A stretch of 64,000 bases of DNA from Ferriphaselus sp. R-1. GTDB taxonomy: Bacteria; Pseudomonadota; Gammaproteobacteria; Burkholderiales; Gallionellaceae. Under the pieces are notes generated by a model. It did no database searches. It was not told the DNA's origin and worked only from the letters and a program-made list of their open reading frames with translations. Position 1 is the stretch's first letter. Each line of letters opens with the position of its first letter. Both the position numbers and the translations under genes were made by a program. The stretch spans positions 401,729 through 465,728 of the forward strand of contig NZ_JQKP01000001.1 in NCBI RefSeq assembly GCF_000746095.1, given 5' to 3'. This document shows positions 1-10,241 of this stretch, in pieces.

Positions 1-780
1 CAGCTGAACACGCTGGGCGACAGCGCCTCGCGCCAGCGTCACCGCGACAAGCTGATCGCCTATTTCGAGCAGCACAAGGACGTGCTGGACGCGGACGCGC
101 AGCGCCGCTTGTACAGCAACCCGTTGCGCATCCTGGATACCAAGAATCCGGCGATGCAGGAGCTGGTGGCGGGCGCACCCAAGCTGATGGACGAGCTGGA
201 CTCCGATGCCATCGCCCATTTTGAGGCGGTGCAGGCCATTCTCCAACGCCACGGCATCGCCTACGAGATCAACCCACGCTTGGTGCGCGGGCTGGATTAC
301 TACAACCGCACCGTGTTCGAGTGGGTGACCACGCGACTCGGCGCGCAGGGCACCATCTGCGCCGGTGGCCGATACGACGGGCTGATCGCCCAGATCGGCG
401 GCAAACCCGCCCCGGCCATGGGCTTCGCCATGGGCGTGGAGCGGCTGCTGGCCTTGTTGCAGGATGACGGCATGGCCAATCCGACCATGCCGCTGGACGT
501 GTATCTGGTGCATCAGGGCGAGCAGGCGAGTGCGCTGGCGACGCTGGTGGCAGAAGAATTGCGTGACGCAGGACTGCGCGTGCTGCTGCATTGCGGTGGC
601 GGCAGCTTCAAGTCGCAGATGAAAAAGGCGGACGGCAGCGGCGCGGCCTGTGCGGTCATCATCGGCGACGATGAGGCGGCGGCGCAGCAAGTCACGCTGA
701 AACCGCTGCGTGGTGGTGGCGAGCAAGGCCGGGTGGCATTGGCAGACTTGCCGCAACGAATTCAACACATAGTCGAATAG
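1..780 (+). CDS. hisS: Histidyl-tRNA synthetase, C-terminal part (5' end outside the window)
   Basis: Charges tRNA-His with histidine in the cytoplasm. The reading frame is open from the first base, so only about the last 259 residues are present. The class II synthetase core is visible: the histidine-binding segment [15 protein letters not shown] at about residues 94-108 of the fragment, the [15 protein letters not shown] segment after it, and motif 3 (GFAMGVERL) near residue 141. The remaining 110 residues form the anticodon-binding domain. The stop lies 8 bases before yfgM, and hisS-yfgM-bamB-der is the standard proteobacterial order. Identification is firm. Confidence 0.97.
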   Translation, partial: QLNTLGDSASRQRHRDKLIAYFEQHKDVLDADAQRRLYSNPLRILDTKNPAMQELVAGAPKLMDELDSDAIAHFEAVQAILQRHGIAYEINPRLVRGLDYYNRTVFEWVTTRLGAQGTICAGGRYDGLIAQIGGKPAPAMGFAMGVERLLALLQDDGMANPTMPLDVYLVHQGEQASALATLVAEELRDAGLRVLLHCGGGSFKSQMKKADGSGAACAVIIGDDEAAAQQVTLKPLRGGGEQGRVALADLPQRIQHIVE

Positions 781-788
781 GAACGAAC

Positions 789-1427
789 ATGGCAGCACTG
801 GATTTGCAGGAACAGGAACAGGTCGATGCACTGAAACACTGGTGGAAGGACAACAGCAAGCGCTTGGTGATCGCGCTGCTGCTGGCCTCGCTCGGCTTCG
901 CCGGGGTCAAGGGCTGGAACGTCTATCAGGCCAAGCAGACGGCGGAAGCAGCCAAGCTCTACGGCGAGCTGGTCAAACAACTCGGTACCGGCGATGCCAA
1001 GCGCGTGAACGACGCGGCTGCGGCGGTGGCCGAGAAGTTCGGCTCCACTCCCTTTGCTAGCCGCGCGCAACTGCTGGCGGCGCAGATCAATCTGGTGGAT
1101 GCCCACGATGCGGCGCGCGCCAAGACCCAGTTGCAATGGGTGATCGAGCATGCCAAGGAAGAGGGCTTGCAGAACGTCGCCCGCCTCAAGCTGGGCGCGG
1201 CGCTGCTGGACGAGAAGAATTACGCCGAGGCGCTGAAGCTGGCGGAAGCCAAGCACGCGGAATCGTTCGACGGGCTGTATGCCGACCTCAAGGGCGACAT
1301 CCTCAATGCGCAAGGCAAGGCTGCCGAGGCCAAGGCCGCGTACAAGATCGCTTACGACAAGACCGATGCCAAGAGCATGTACCGCAACCTGATCCAGATG
1401 AAGCTGGACGCGCTGGGTGGTGCGTAA
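789..1427 (+). CDS. yfgM: YfgM-like ancillary SecYEG translocon subunit (TPR protein)
   Basis: A 212-residue inner-membrane protein with one transmembrane segment near residues 25-43 and a helical, alanine-rich periplasmic part of the TPR_21/YfgM type. In E. coli YfgM binds SecYEG and works with the periplasmic chaperone PpiD. The short acidic N-terminus with a WWKDNSKR stretch before the membrane helix is typical of the family. It sits between hisS and bamB, which is the conserved neighbourhood and is the main support for the name. It is probably co-transcribed with bamB, whose ATG follows one base after the stop. Confidence 0.9.
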   Translation: MAALDLQEQEQVDALKHWWKDNSKRLVIALLLASLGFAGVKGWNVYQAKQTAEAAKLYGELVKQLGTGDAKRVNDAAAAVAEKFGSTPFASRAQLLAAQINLVDAHDAARAKTQLQWVIEHAKEEGLQNVARLKLGAALLDEKNYAEALKLAEAKHAESFDGLYADLKGDILNAQGKAAEAKAAYKIAYDKTDAKSMYRNLIQMKLDALGGA

Positions 1428-1428
1428 C

Positions 1429-2583
1429 ATGCGCCGCGCTCTTGTCGTTGGATTGTTGTGCGGACTGGCGGGCTGCTCCGGCCTGCAGTCCACCATCAAG
1501 GACTGGACCAGCTCCGATCGTGCCAAGGACAACTTGCCTGCGACGCTGACCCCGTTCAGTGAGCGGGCGGCATTCACCGTGCGCTGGCATCAATCCGTCG
1601 GCGAGATCGGCAACAACCCGCTTACGCCAGCATTGACCGCCGATGCGGTCTACGCCGCCAATGGCAAGGGCGAGCTGTATCGTTTGGCGCGCAATGACGG
1701 CAAGCAGGCCTGGCATATCAATGCCGGTTTCGAGATCTCCGGTGGGGTGGGTGCGGGCGAAGGCTTGTTGCTGATCGGTGGCGAAAAAGGCGATCTGGCC
1801 GCTTACGGTGAGGACGGCAAGCTGCGCTGGAAGGCCAAGGTGACCAGCGAAGTGATGAGCGCCCCGCAGGTATCGGATGGCGTAGTGGTGGTGCGCACCG
1901 GCGACGGGCGCATCGCCGGGCTGGATGCGGCGGACGGCAAGCCGCTGTGGAACTACCAGCGTGCGACCCCCGCGCTGATCGTGCGCAGTCACGCCGGTGT
2001 GGCGATCCAGCGCAATCAGGTGTTCGCCGGGTTCGCAGGCGGCAAGCTGGTCGCGCTCGACCTCAAGAGCGGCTCGCTGCAGTGGGAGACGGCGGTATCG
2101 CAGCCGCGCGGCAACACCGAGCTGGAGCGCATCAGCGACGTGACCAGCACCCCGGTGGTGGATGACGAACAGGTCTGTGCCATCGCGTTCCAGGGCCGTC
2201 TGGCCTGCTTCGACATCGCTCAGGGCAACTTGCTGTGGAGCCGCGACATCGCGGGTGACAAGGGCCTCAACCTGCTGCGCAAATTCCTGTACGTGACCGA
2301 CACTAACGGCGGCGTGCTGACGCTGGAGAAGAGCAGCGGCAGTACTGTCTGGAAGAACGATCAGCTCAGCTTCCGCCGCACCTCGGTGGCCACCCCGCTG
2401 GCTGGCTGGCTGGCGGTGGGCGATCTGGAGGGCTACGTCCATGCCATGAGCCGTGAGGATGGCAGTTTCGCCGCCCGGGTGAAGACCGATGGCAGCCCCA
2501 TCCTGTCCGAGCCGGTCGAGTTCGACAACGGCCTGCTGGTGCAGACCCGCGCTGGCGGCGTGTATTCCCTCGCCCTACACTGA
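1429..2583 (+). CDS. bamB: Outer membrane protein assembly lipoprotein BamB
   Basis: Lipoprotein subunit of the BAM complex that inserts beta-barrel proteins into the outer membrane. The N-terminus is a lipoprotein signal with lipobox LAGC and the acylated cysteine at residue 16. The rest contains repeated PQQ-like beta-propeller motifs (GLDAADGKPLWNYQ, ALDLKSGSLQWE, CFDIAQGNLLWS). I chose the ATG directly after the yfgM stop because the lipoprotein signal begins there. A GTG at 1417 would add four residues and overlap yfgM. Length, about 384 residues, fits the family. Confidence 0.95.
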   Translation: MRRALVVGLLCGLAGCSGLQSTIKDWTSSDRAKDNLPATLTPFSERAAFTVRWHQSVGEIGNNPLTPALTADAVYAANGKGELYRLARNDGKQAWHINAGFEISGGVGAGEGLLLIGGEKGDLAAYGEDGKLRWKAKVTSEVMSAPQVSDGVVVVRTGDGRIAGLDAADGKPLWNYQRATPALIVRSHAGVAIQRNQVFAGFAGGKLVALDLKSGSLQWETAVSQPRGNTELERISDVTSTPVVDDEQVCAIAFQGRLACFDIAQGNLLWSRDIAGDKGLNLLRKFLYVTDTNGGVLTLEKSSGSTVWKNDQLSFRRTSVATPLAGWLAVGDLEGYVHAMSREDGSFAARVKTDGSPILSEPVEFDNGLLVQTRAGGVYSLALH

Positions 2584-2595
2584 TCGGAAAATCTC

Positions 2596-3996
2596 ATGTT
2601 GCCTACCCTGGTACTGGTCGGTCGTCCCAACGTCGGCAAATCCACATTGTTCAACCGCCTCACCCGCAGCCGTGACGCGCTGGTGGCCGACCTGCCGGGC
2701 CTGACCCGAGACCGTCACTACGGGCGCGGTCGCGTCGGTTCCAAGCCTTATCTGGTGGTGGATACCGGCGGTCTGGAGCCGGTGGCCAAGGACGGCATCC
2801 TGCACGAGATGGCGCGGCAGACGCGCCAGGCGGTGGACGAAGCCGATCTGGTGCTGTTCCTGGTGGACGGGCGCGCTGGGTTGACGCCGCAGGATCGCAT
2901 CATCGCGCAACAACTGCGCAAGACCGGGCGCACCGTGCTGCTGGTGGTGAACAAGGCTGAAGGCATGCAGCAGGCGCGCGTCACCGCCGAGTTCCATGAG
3001 CTGGGGCTGGGCACGCCGCTGCCGATCTCCTCCGCCCACGGCGACAACGTGGAAGAGGTCATCGAGATCGCGCTGGAAGAGTTTCCCGCGCCGGAAGAGG
3101 GCGCAGAAGACAAATCCGACCACCCCAAGATCGCCATCGTCGGTCGCCCCAACGTGGGTAAGTCCACCCTGGTCAACGCCATTCTGGGCGAAGAGCGCGT
3201 CATCGCCTTCGACCAGCCCGGCACCACGCGCGACTCGATCTACATCGACTTCGAGCGCGAGGGCAAGCAATACACCATCATCGACACGGCGGGCGTGCGC
3301 CGTCGCGGCAAGATCGACGAGGCGGTGGAGAAGTTCTCCGTCATCAAGACCTTGCAAGCCATCGAAGATGCCAATGTGGTGGTGCTGGTGGTGGATGCCG
3401 CCGACCAGATCACCGAGCAGGACGCGCACATGGCCGACTTCGTGCTGCAAGCCGGGCGCGCGCTGGTGTTGGCAGTGAACAAGTGGGATGGGCTGGACAA
3501 CTACCGCCGCGACTGCGCCAAGCGCGAGATCGAGCGCAAGCTGCACTTTTTGGGTTTCGCCAAGCAGCATTTCATCTCCGCGCTGAACGGTACGGGTGTG
3601 GGAACTGTGCTGAAGTCGGTAAATGAGGCGTACAACGCTGCGATGGTCAAACTGGCCACGCCCAAGCTGACCCGCGTGTTGCAGATGGCGATCGAGAAAC
3701 AGCAACCGCCGCGCAGCTCGGTGTCGCGCCCCAAGATGCGCTACGCCCACCAGGGCGGCAGCAACCCGCCGCTCATCATCGTCCACGGCAGCGGATTGGA
3801 CAAAGTGCCGGACAGCTATTCCCGCTATCTGGAGCGCGTGTTCATGGAAGCCTTCAGCCTGCAAGGCACGCCGCTGCGCATCCAGTTCAACTCCAGCAAG
3901 AACCCCTTCGCCGATCGCGCCCCCAAACCGCTCACCGAAGAGGAACAACGCGCCGCCCACCGTGCCCGCATCCGTGGCCGCCGGATGTACGGCTGA
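2596..3996 (+). CDS. der: Ribosome biogenesis GTPase Der (EngA)
   Basis: A tandem-GTPase protein needed for 50S subunit maturation. Both G domains are visible with identical Walker A motifs GRPNVGKS at residues 9-16 and about 183-190, each with its own DxxG (DTGG, DTAG) and NKxD-type motif (NKAE, NKWD). A KH-like C-terminal domain follows, with a basic tail ([11 protein letters not shown]). 466 residues is normal for the family. In many betaproteobacteria hfq follows der. Here a GGDEF/EAL gene follows instead. Confidence 0.97.
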   Translation: MLPTLVLVGRPNVGKSTLFNRLTRSRDALVADLPGLTRDRHYGRGRVGSKPYLVVDTGGLEPVAKDGILHEMARQTRQAVDEADLVLFLVDGRAGLTPQDRIIAQQLRKTGRTVLLVVNKAEGMQQARVTAEFHELGLGTPLPISSAHGDNVEEVIEIALEEFPAPEEGAEDKSDHPKIAIVGRPNVGKSTLVNAILGEERVIAFDQPGTTRDSIYIDFEREGKQYTIIDTAGVRRRGKIDEAVEKFSVIKTLQAIEDANVVVLVVDAADQITEQDAHMADFVLQAGRALVLAVNKWDGLDNYRRDCAKREIERKLHFLGFAKQHFISALNGTGVGTVLKSVNEAYNAAMVKLATPKLTRVLQMAIEKQQPPRSSVSRPKMRYAHQGGSNPPLIIVHGSGLDKVPDSYSRYLERVFMEAFSLQGTPLRIQFNSSKNPFADRAPKPLTEEEQRAAHRARIRGRRMYG

Positions 3997-4052
3997 GCCG
4001 CCTCCTGTGTTACCCGACTGTCGCTGGATGGAATTCTGGTAGAGTGGCAGCC

Positions 4053-7000
4053 ATGGATAGCTTGCGGATATGGGTGGTCGTGGCGCGCCTCTTCCTCGTT
4101 CTGGGGATGTCGCTGTCGCTGGTCGCGCCTGCTTTCCCGGCACCCGTGTTACGGGTGGATGACTTCAGTCGCATGCTCCCTGCGGCTGCCTATATGGACT
4201 ATCTGGAGGACCAGGCCGGCGAGTTGACCATCGCCGACGTAACCTCCGGCGCTGCGGCAAGCCGCTTCCGCTTGGCCGCCCCCGCCCGTGCCGGCGGGGG
4301 CGACATCAACTTTGGCTACTCCGGCTCGGCTTTTTGGCTGAAGCTGACACTGGAGTCCGACCGCCCCGAGCCCCAGTCCCGTTTGCTGGAGATCGCGTTC
4401 CCCACGCTGGACCGGATCGAACTCTATCGCGCCGGTGAGGCGGGTTGGTCGCGTGTGGTGATGGGCGACCGCTTGCCGTTCTCCGCACGCCCGCTGGGGC
4501 ATCCCAACTTTGTCGTGCCGCTCACCCTGGCGCAGGGCCGGACCACGCTCTACATGCGGGTAAGCTCAGCCGGAACGTTGACTACGCCAATCAGGGTGTG
4601 GCGGCAAGAAGCATTCACGGCCTACGATCAGCGCCTGCATACCTTGCTGGCGTTGTATTTCGGCATGATGTTGGCGCTCTTGCTCTACAACCTGATGCTG
4701 TACGTATCGTTGCGCGACCGCAACTACCTGAACTACGTGCTGGCGGCCCTGGGCATGACCTTGGGCCAACTGGCCTTGAGTGGTCTGGGCAGCCAGTACG
4801 TGTGGCCGGATTGGCCGGATCTGGGCAATGTGGCCTTGCCGTTCGGATTCGGCGTGGCCGGCTTGTTCGGGGCGCGCTTCGTGCAGAGCTTCCTCGATAC
4901 CGAGTACACCTCGCCCAGACACCACCGCCTGATGTCGGCGTTCGCCGGTCTGTTCCTGTTCATGGTGATCCTTCCCGTCTGGGTGGCCTATCAGTGGGCG
5001 GCGGTGATGGTGTCCGTGCTGGGCGTGTTGTTCCCGGCGTTCGCCATCAGCAACGCGGTGACCTGCTGGCATCGCGGCAACCGCAGTGCCTTGCTGTTCC
5101 TGCTGGCCTGGACCATGCCGCTGGTCGGTACCTTCCTGCTGGGCTTGCGCAATCTGGGCTGGGTGCCGACCAACTTCCTGTCGGTCTATGCCCTGATGAT
5201 AGGTTCGGCACTGGAGATGCTGCTGCTTTCCTTCGCTCTGGCGGACCGTGTTCAGACCCTGCGGCGCGAAAAGGAGGCCGCGCAAAGTGATGCCATCTTT
5301 GCCATCGGCCATTTGCTGCGTTCGGTCATCAATGCCATTCCCGAGTACATCTTCTACAAGGATCGGAACGGTGTGTTTCTGGGCTGCAACACGGCGTTCG
5401 AGGGCTTTTTGGGGCGTAGCGAGCAGGAGATCGTCGGTCACACCGGCTTCGATCTGTTCCCCAGTGACAGGGCGGCCATCTTCCATGAGCAGGATGTCTA
5501 TGTGATGACTTCCGGGGAGTCGTTGAGCCACGAGGAGTTGCTGCAACACGCCGATGGGCGGACCTTGTTCGTGGAGCAGAACAAATGGCCGTTGCGTGAC
5601 CCGTCGGGCAAGGTGGTCGGGCTGGTCGGTATCGTGCGCGACAGGACAGAGCGTCAGCGGCTGGTCGAACTGGAACGGTTCCGTAACCGCATCTTCGAAC
5701 TGCTGGCTTACAACAACAATCTGGCCGACATCCTGGGCGAGATCGTGGGATATATCGAGCAGGCCCACGAAGGCTTGCTCGCGTCCATCTTGCTGTTGGA
5801 TGAGGACGGCAAGCGTCTGCGGCTGGGCGCAGCCTGCAGCTTGCCGGACTTCATCGAACAGGCCGTGGATGGCCTGCTGGTGGCGGAGGGCAACACGCCA
5901 TGCGGTACGGCAGCGTTCCGTAACCAACGGGTGGTCACCGAGAACCTGCAGACCGATGCCGCCTGGGCGGCTTATCGGGAGATCGCGGCGCGCGCGCAGC
6001 TATGCGCATGCTGGTCCGAACCTATCCACTCTTCCAAGGGCGAGGTGCTGGGGACGTTTGCGATCTACCGGCATCAGCCGGGACTGCCCACCCCGGCTGA
6101 CCTCAAACTGATCCAGCAGGCCGCCACACTGGCCAGTATCGCCATCGAACGCAAGCGGGCCGAAGACACCATCTGGCGCCAGGCCAATTACGACACGGTG
6201 ACGCATCTGCCCAATCGGCGTTTGTTCCGCGACCGCCTGGAGCAGGAGATCCGTCGTGCCCAGCGTGAGCAGCGACTGCTCGCGCTGCTGTTCATCGATC
6301 TGGACCGGTTCAAGGAAGTGAACGACACACTGGGGCACGACGCAGGCGATGCCTTGCTGGTGGAGGCGGCACATCGCATCAGTGCCACCATACGCGACAC
6401 CGACACGGCGGCACGCATCGGCGGCGACGAATTCACCATCATCATGCCGCAGCTGCCGGATACCCGGCGGGTGGAGGAGGTGGCGCAAAAGGTGGTGGAT
6501 GCGTTGGCCATCCCGTTCAAGATCGGTGATGAGATGGTCTATCTGTCGGGCAGCATCGGCATCACCATCTATCCGGATGATGCCCGCGATCTGGAGAGTT
6601 TGCTGAAAAACGCCGATCAGGCGATGTATGTCGCCAAGGGCTGGGGGCGCAGTCGTTACAGCTTCTTCACCAGCGGCATGCAGGAGTCTGCCCAGCAGCG
6701 GCAGGTGATGATGCGTGACCTGCGCACCGCATTGGTGAACGACGAGTTCCGCATGTATTTCCAGCCCATCGTGGAAATGGATAGCGGACGCATCGTCAAG
6801 GCCGAGGCACTGATCCGTTGGCAGCACCCGCAACGCGGACTGGTCAGCCCGGTCGAGTTCATCCCGTTGGCTGAAGAGATCGGACTGATCGGCGACATCG
6901 GTGACTGGGTGTTGGGTGAGTCCCTGCGCTGGATGAAGCGCTGGCATGACGCGGGAGTGAGTTGCCGACAAGTGAGCGTGAACATGTCGCCGAACCAGTT

Positions 7001-7466
7001 CATCGGCGAAGCGAGCGGCGTGTGGCTGGAACAGTTACGCAATGCCGGACTGCCCGGTGAGTGCCTGATCATCGAGATCACCGAGGGCGTGTTGCTGAAC
7101 GAGAGGGCGAGCGTCACCGACAAACTGACCCAGTTGCGGGCGGAGGGAGTACAGATCGCGGTGGATGATTTTGGCACCGGCTATTCAGCGCTCGCCTATC
7201 TGAAGAAGTTCGATGTGGACTTCCTCAAGATCGACCGCTCCTTCGTGCGTGACCTGGCTACCGACCCGAGCGACCTGGCCTTGTCCGAGGCCATCATCGT
7301 GATGGCTTACAAGCTCGGTCTGCGCGTCGTGGCCGAAGGCGTGGAGACTGCGGAACAAAGGGACATCCTGACCACCGCCGGGTGCGATTTCGCCCAAGGT
7401 TATCTCTATGCCAAACCCATGTCCGTAGAGGAGTTCGACACCCTGTTGGCGGGTAGTGTGCATTGA
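4053..7466 (+). CDS. 7TMR-DISM receptor with PAS, GAF, GGDEF and EAL domains
   Basis: A 1137-residue membrane sensor for cyclic di-GMP turnover. Order: signal segment; periplasmic 7TMR-DISMED2-like ligand domain (about 35-185); seven-helix 7TMR-DISM membrane domain (about 190-395); PAS (about 420-540) around FYKDRNGVFLGCN; GAF-like domain (about 555-690); GGDEF; EAL. The cyclase signature is intact (GGDEF at 790-794) with an RxxD inhibitory site (RDTD) exactly five residues before it. The EAL domain keeps EAL at 918-920, the DDFGTGYS loop and the EGVE motif, so both activities may be functional. A GTG nine bases upstream is an alternative start. The stop is three bases before the radical SAM gene, so co-transcription is likely. 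Confidence 0.9.
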   Translation: MDSLRIWVVVARLFLVLGMSLSLVAPAFPAPVLRVDDFSRMLPAAAYMDYLEDQAGELTIADVTSGAAASRFRLAAPARAGGGDINFGYSGSAFWLKLTLESDRPEPQSRLLEIAFPTLDRIELYRAGEAGWSRVVMGDRLPFSARPLGHPNFVVPLTLAQGRTTLYMRVSSAGTLTTPIRVWRQEAFTAYDQRLHTLLALYFGMMLALLLYNLMLYVSLRDRNYLNYVLAALGMTLGQLALSGLGSQYVWPDWPDLGNVALPFGFGVAGLFGARFVQSFLDTEYTSPRHHRLMSAFAGLFLFMVILPVWVAYQWAAVMVSVLGVLFPAFAISNAVTCWHRGNRSALLFLLAWTMPLVGTFLLGLRNLGWVPTNFLSVYALMIGSALEMLLLSFALADRVQTLRREKEAAQSDAIFAIGHLLRSVINAIPEYIFYKDRNGVFLGCNTAFEGFLGRSEQEIVGHTGFDLFPSDRAAIFHEQDVYVMTSGESLSHEELLQHADGRTLFVEQNKWPLRDPSGKVVGLVGIVRDRTERQRLVELERFRNRIFELLAYNNNLADILGEIVGYIEQAHEGLLASILLLDEDGKRLRLGAACSLPDFIEQAVDGLLVAEGNTPCGTAAFRNQRVVTENLQTDAAWAAYREIAARAQLCACWSEPIHSSKGEVLGTFAIYRHQPGLPTPADLKLIQQAATLASIAIERKRAEDTIWRQANYDTVTHLPNRRLFRDRLEQEIRRAQREQRLLALLFIDLDRFKEVNDTLGHDAGDALLVEAAHRISATIRDTDTAARIGGDEFTIIMPQLPDTRRVEEVAQKVVDALAIPFKIGDEMVYLSGSIGITIYPDDARDLESLLKNADQAMYVAKGWGRSRYSFFTSGMQESAQQRQVMMRDLRTALVNDEFRMYFQPIVEMDSGRIVKAEALIRWQHPQRGLVSPVEFIPLAEEIGLIGDIGDWVLGESLRWMKRWHDAGVSCRQVSVNMSPNQFIGEASGVWLEQLRNAGLPGECLIIEITEGVLLNERASVTDKLTQLRAEGVQIAVDDFGTGYSALAYLKKFDVDFLKIDRSFVRDLATDPSDLALSEAIIVMAYKLGLRVVAEGVETAEQRDILTTAGCDFAQGYLYAKPMSVEEFDTLLAGSVH

Positions 7467-7469
7467 ACC

Positions 7470-8537
7470 ATGGGGCCGACGGTCCGCAAAGGGCGTGGCA
7501 CGACCGCGCAGCCAGCAGGGCGCTTCGAGACGACGGCGCGTGAGGTGTGTGACGATGGCTGGTCGACGGACGACCCAGCCTTGCCGCCGCTGACCACCAC
7601 CGTGATCGCCGAACAGGCCCGATCCATCATCCAGCATCACGATTCGCCAGACCTGCCCTTCCTTCAGTCGCTCAACGCCTATCGCGGCTGCGAGCATGGC
7701 TGCATCTATTGCTACGCCCGGCCCAGCCACGCTTATCTCAATCTGTCGCCGGGGCTGGATTTCGAGACGCGCTTGTTCGCCAAGCCAGACGCGGCACGCT
7801 TGTTGCGGGAGGAGTTGGCCAAGCCGGGCTACCGCTGTGCGCCCATCGCGCTGGGCAGCAACACCGACCCGTATCAGCCCATCGAACGCGAGTGGCGCAT
7901 CACCCGGCAGGTGCTGGAGGTGCTGGCCGAGTGCCGCCATCCGCTCTCCATCGTCACCAAGTCGGCGCTGGTCGAGCGCGATCTCGATCTGCTGGTCGAT
8001 CTGGCGCGGGACGGGCTGGTGCAGGTGTTTCTTTCCGTTACCACGCTGGATGCGGAGCTGGCGCGCACGCTGGAGCCACGTGCCAGTTCGCCGCGCCGAC
8101 GCTTGCAGGCGGTGGAGCGGCTCAACGCAGCGGGCGTGCCGTGCGGGGTGTTGGTCGCGCCGGTGATACCGTTCCTCACCGATGCCGAACTGGAGCGCAT
8201 CCTTGCCGCTGCCTTTGACCACGGCGCACGCACGGCGGGCTACACCTTGCTGCGCTTGCCTTACGAGCTGAAGGATTTGTTCAAGGATTGGCTGGAGACG
8301 CACTATCCGCTCAAGGCCGGGCATGTGATGAGCCGCGTGCGTGCCATGCGTGCAGGGCGCGAGAACGACAGCGACTACGGCAGCCGCTTCACCGGCGCGG
8401 GCGAGTTCGCCCGCCTGCTGGCGCAACGCTTCCGGCTGACGTGCGAACGGCTGGGGTTGAAGCGCGAGGCGGTGGCGCTGGATACCGCGCATTTCCGCCC
8501 TCCCGCTCGGGGTGGGCAGATGGGGTTGTTCGACTGA
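7470..8537 (+). CDS. PA0069-family radical SAM protein
   Basis: A 355-residue radical SAM enzyme. The iron-sulfur cysteines are in CEHGCIYCYARPSH (CxxxCxxC), around residue 75. The family is related to spore photoproduct lyase-like proteins and is usually annotated as PA0069 or Rv2578c-like; no reaction has been assigned that I know of. The N-terminus (RGRGTTAQPAGRFE) and the ending with QMGLFD are typical of the family. It follows the preceding sensor gene with a three-base gap and converges on ppx. Confidence 0.88.
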   Translation: MGPTVRKGRGTTAQPAGRFETTAREVCDDGWSTDDPALPPLTTTVIAEQARSIIQHHDSPDLPFLQSLNAYRGCEHGCIYCYARPSHAYLNLSPGLDFETRLFAKPDAARLLREELAKPGYRCAPIALGSNTDPYQPIEREWRITRQVLEVLAECRHPLSIVTKSALVERDLDLLVDLARDGLVQVFLSVTTLDAELARTLEPRASSPRRRLQAVERLNAAGVPCGVLVAPVIPFLTDAELERILAAAFDHGARTAGYTLLRLPYELKDLFKDWLETHYPLKAGHVMSRVRAMRAGRENDSDYGSRFTGAGEFARLLAQRFRLTCERLGLKREAVALDTAHFRPPARGGQMGLFD

Positions 8538-8552
8538 GGCGTGGCCGTCAGG

Positions 8553-10049
8553 TCAGCCCGGCTGGTCGGTCTGGCGCAGTTTCAGCTGGATGCCGAGCTG
8601 TGGCCATTCGGCGGTTTCGGCTTCGAGGGCGGCCAGGGTGAGCGGGTGTTGTTTCAGCCAGGATTTGCTCAGGCTCAGTTCGACGCGGCGGGTGTCGAGT
8701 TTGAACGAGCATGACGGCAGGCTGAGTTCGTTACGACTGCGGTAGAGCAGGGCGGCCAGACGCAGGGCCAGTGCCGGCCGCCACAGATCGTTTTGCTGTA
8801 ACGACCCGTTCATCTTCCTGAGCGAGCCGCGATGGGCCAGCACCAGATGGCTGAGCGCCTCCTGTTCGTCCCTGGAGAAACCGGGCATGTCGGCGTTGAC
8901 CAGGATGTAGGCGGCATGTTTGTGGTGGCCGCTGTGTGCGATGGACAGGCCGATCTCGTGCAGGCGAGCGGCCCAGCCCAGCATCCGGTGATGGGTGTCG
9001 TGCTGGCCGACCAGGTCGTGGGTGAGTGCCGTCAGCAACGACCCGGCCAGTCGCTCCACGCGCTGCGCCTGGGCGGGATCGACCTGATAGCGCTGCATGA
9101 AGTTGCTCACCGTGACATCGCGCACATCGTGATCGTGGAAGCGCCCGAGCAGGTCGTGCAGGATGCCGTCGCGCAGGGCGAAGCGGCTGGTGGTGAGGCG
9201 CGGGATGTCGAGCTCGGTCATGATGGCGTACATGATCGCGAAGCCGCCGGGCAGGACTTGCAGGCGGTCGGCGCGGAAGCCGAGTTTGTCCAGTTGCGAT
9301 GTGTCGCCGATCTTGAGCAGATGGTTGCGCAGCGCGACCAGCCCCTCTTGCGTCAGGCTGCCGTCGGACCAGCCGTTGCGTTGCAGGATGCCGGCCAGCG
9401 TGCGGGCCGTGCCCGAGGAGCCGATGGCCTCGTGCCAGAACTCGTTGGAGTATTCGCTGACGATGCTTTGCAGCTCGTTCCTGGCGGCAAGTTCGGCGGC
9501 GAGCAGCGCCTTCTTGGTGATCTTCCCGTCCGGGAAGAAGCGCAGGGTGTAACTGACGCAGCCCATGTACAGGCTTTCGAGCTTCTCCGGCTGGGTGCCG
9601 CTGCCGATGATGAGCTCGGTTGAACCGCCGCCGATGTCCACCACTAGGCGGCGCTCCGACGAGGGCGGCAGGTTGTTGGCGACACCGAGATAGATCAGGC
9701 GAGCCTCTTCGCGTCCGGCGATGATCTCGATGGGGAAGCCCAGCGCCGCCTCGGCACGCAGCAGGAACTCGTGCGCGTTCTTGGCGACCCGCAGCGAATT
9801 GGTGCCCACCGCCCGCACCGCGCCCGGCGGCAACTGGCGCAGCCGTTCGCCGAAACGGGTCAGGCACGCCAGCGCGCGTTGCTGTGTCTCTTCGTCCAGC
9901 CGTTTGTCGGCGGTCAGGCCGGAAGCCAGTCGCACCGGCTCGCGCAGGGTGTCGAGCGGAAAGATCTGGTCGTTGATGACGCGGGCGATCTCCAGATGGA
10001 AACTGTTGGAGCCCAGGTCGATCGCGGCAAGGACGGAGTGTTTGAGCAT
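8553..10049 (-). CDS. ppx: Exopolyphosphatase / Ppx-GppA phosphatase
   Basis: A 498-residue cytoplasmic phosphatase releasing phosphate from the ends of polyphosphate, possibly also acting on pppGpp. The actin-like ATPase fold motifs are present: AAIDLGSNSFHLEIAR at the N-terminus and VVDIGGGSTELIIG near residues 135-148, followed by the HD-type C-terminal domain. The polyphosphate kinase gene lies about 4 kb away on the opposite strand, so polyphosphate synthesis and breakdown are neighbours but not one operon. The choice between Ppx and GppA rests on context. Confidence 0.92.
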   Translation of the reverse strand: MLKHSVLAAIDLGSNSFHLEIARVINDQIFPLDTLREPVRLASGLTADKRLDEETQQRALACLTRFGERLRQLPPGAVRAVGTNSLRVAKNAHEFLLRAEAALGFPIEIIAGREEARLIYLGVANNLPPSSERRLVVDIGGGSTELIIGSGTQPEKLESLYMGCVSYTLRFFPDGKITKKALLAAELAARNELQSIVSEYSNEFWHEAIGSSGTARTLAGILQRNGWSDGSLTQEGLVALRNHLLKIGDTSQLDKLGFRADRLQVLPGGFAIMYAIMTELDIPRLTTSRFALRDGILHDLLGRFHDHDVRDVTVSNFMQRYQVDPAQAQRVERLAGSLLTALTHDLVGQHDTHHRMLGWAARLHEIGLSIAHSGHHKHAAYILVNADMPGFSRDEQEALSHLVLAHRGSLRKMNGSLQQNDLWRPALALRLAALLYRSRNELSLPSCSFKLDTRRVELSLSKSWLKQHPLTLAALEAETAEWPQLGIQLKLRQTDQPG

Positions 10050-10241
10050 GGTTGACCCAACGTGGAATGGCGACTGGATTTTCGAGTGCTACAGCATAGC
10101 GTAATAGTATTACAGTTTCATCTCATGGCGGGATGCACGATTGTCGCCCGAGCCATCTGGCCAAGCGAGTCGATATGCGTCATGCTTGCGCCAGCGGACG
10201 CTGCCTCGCAGCGTCGTTGATAGCAGATCGAAAGGCTCATC

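Noticed and set aside
1303..2442. A 379-codon minus-strand open frame opposite bamB
   Set aside because: It is a shadow of bamB; no start signal and no domain.
2575..4143. A 522-codon minus-strand open frame opposite der
   Set aside because: It lies wholly over the strongly conserved der gene and its composition is that of an antisense frame.
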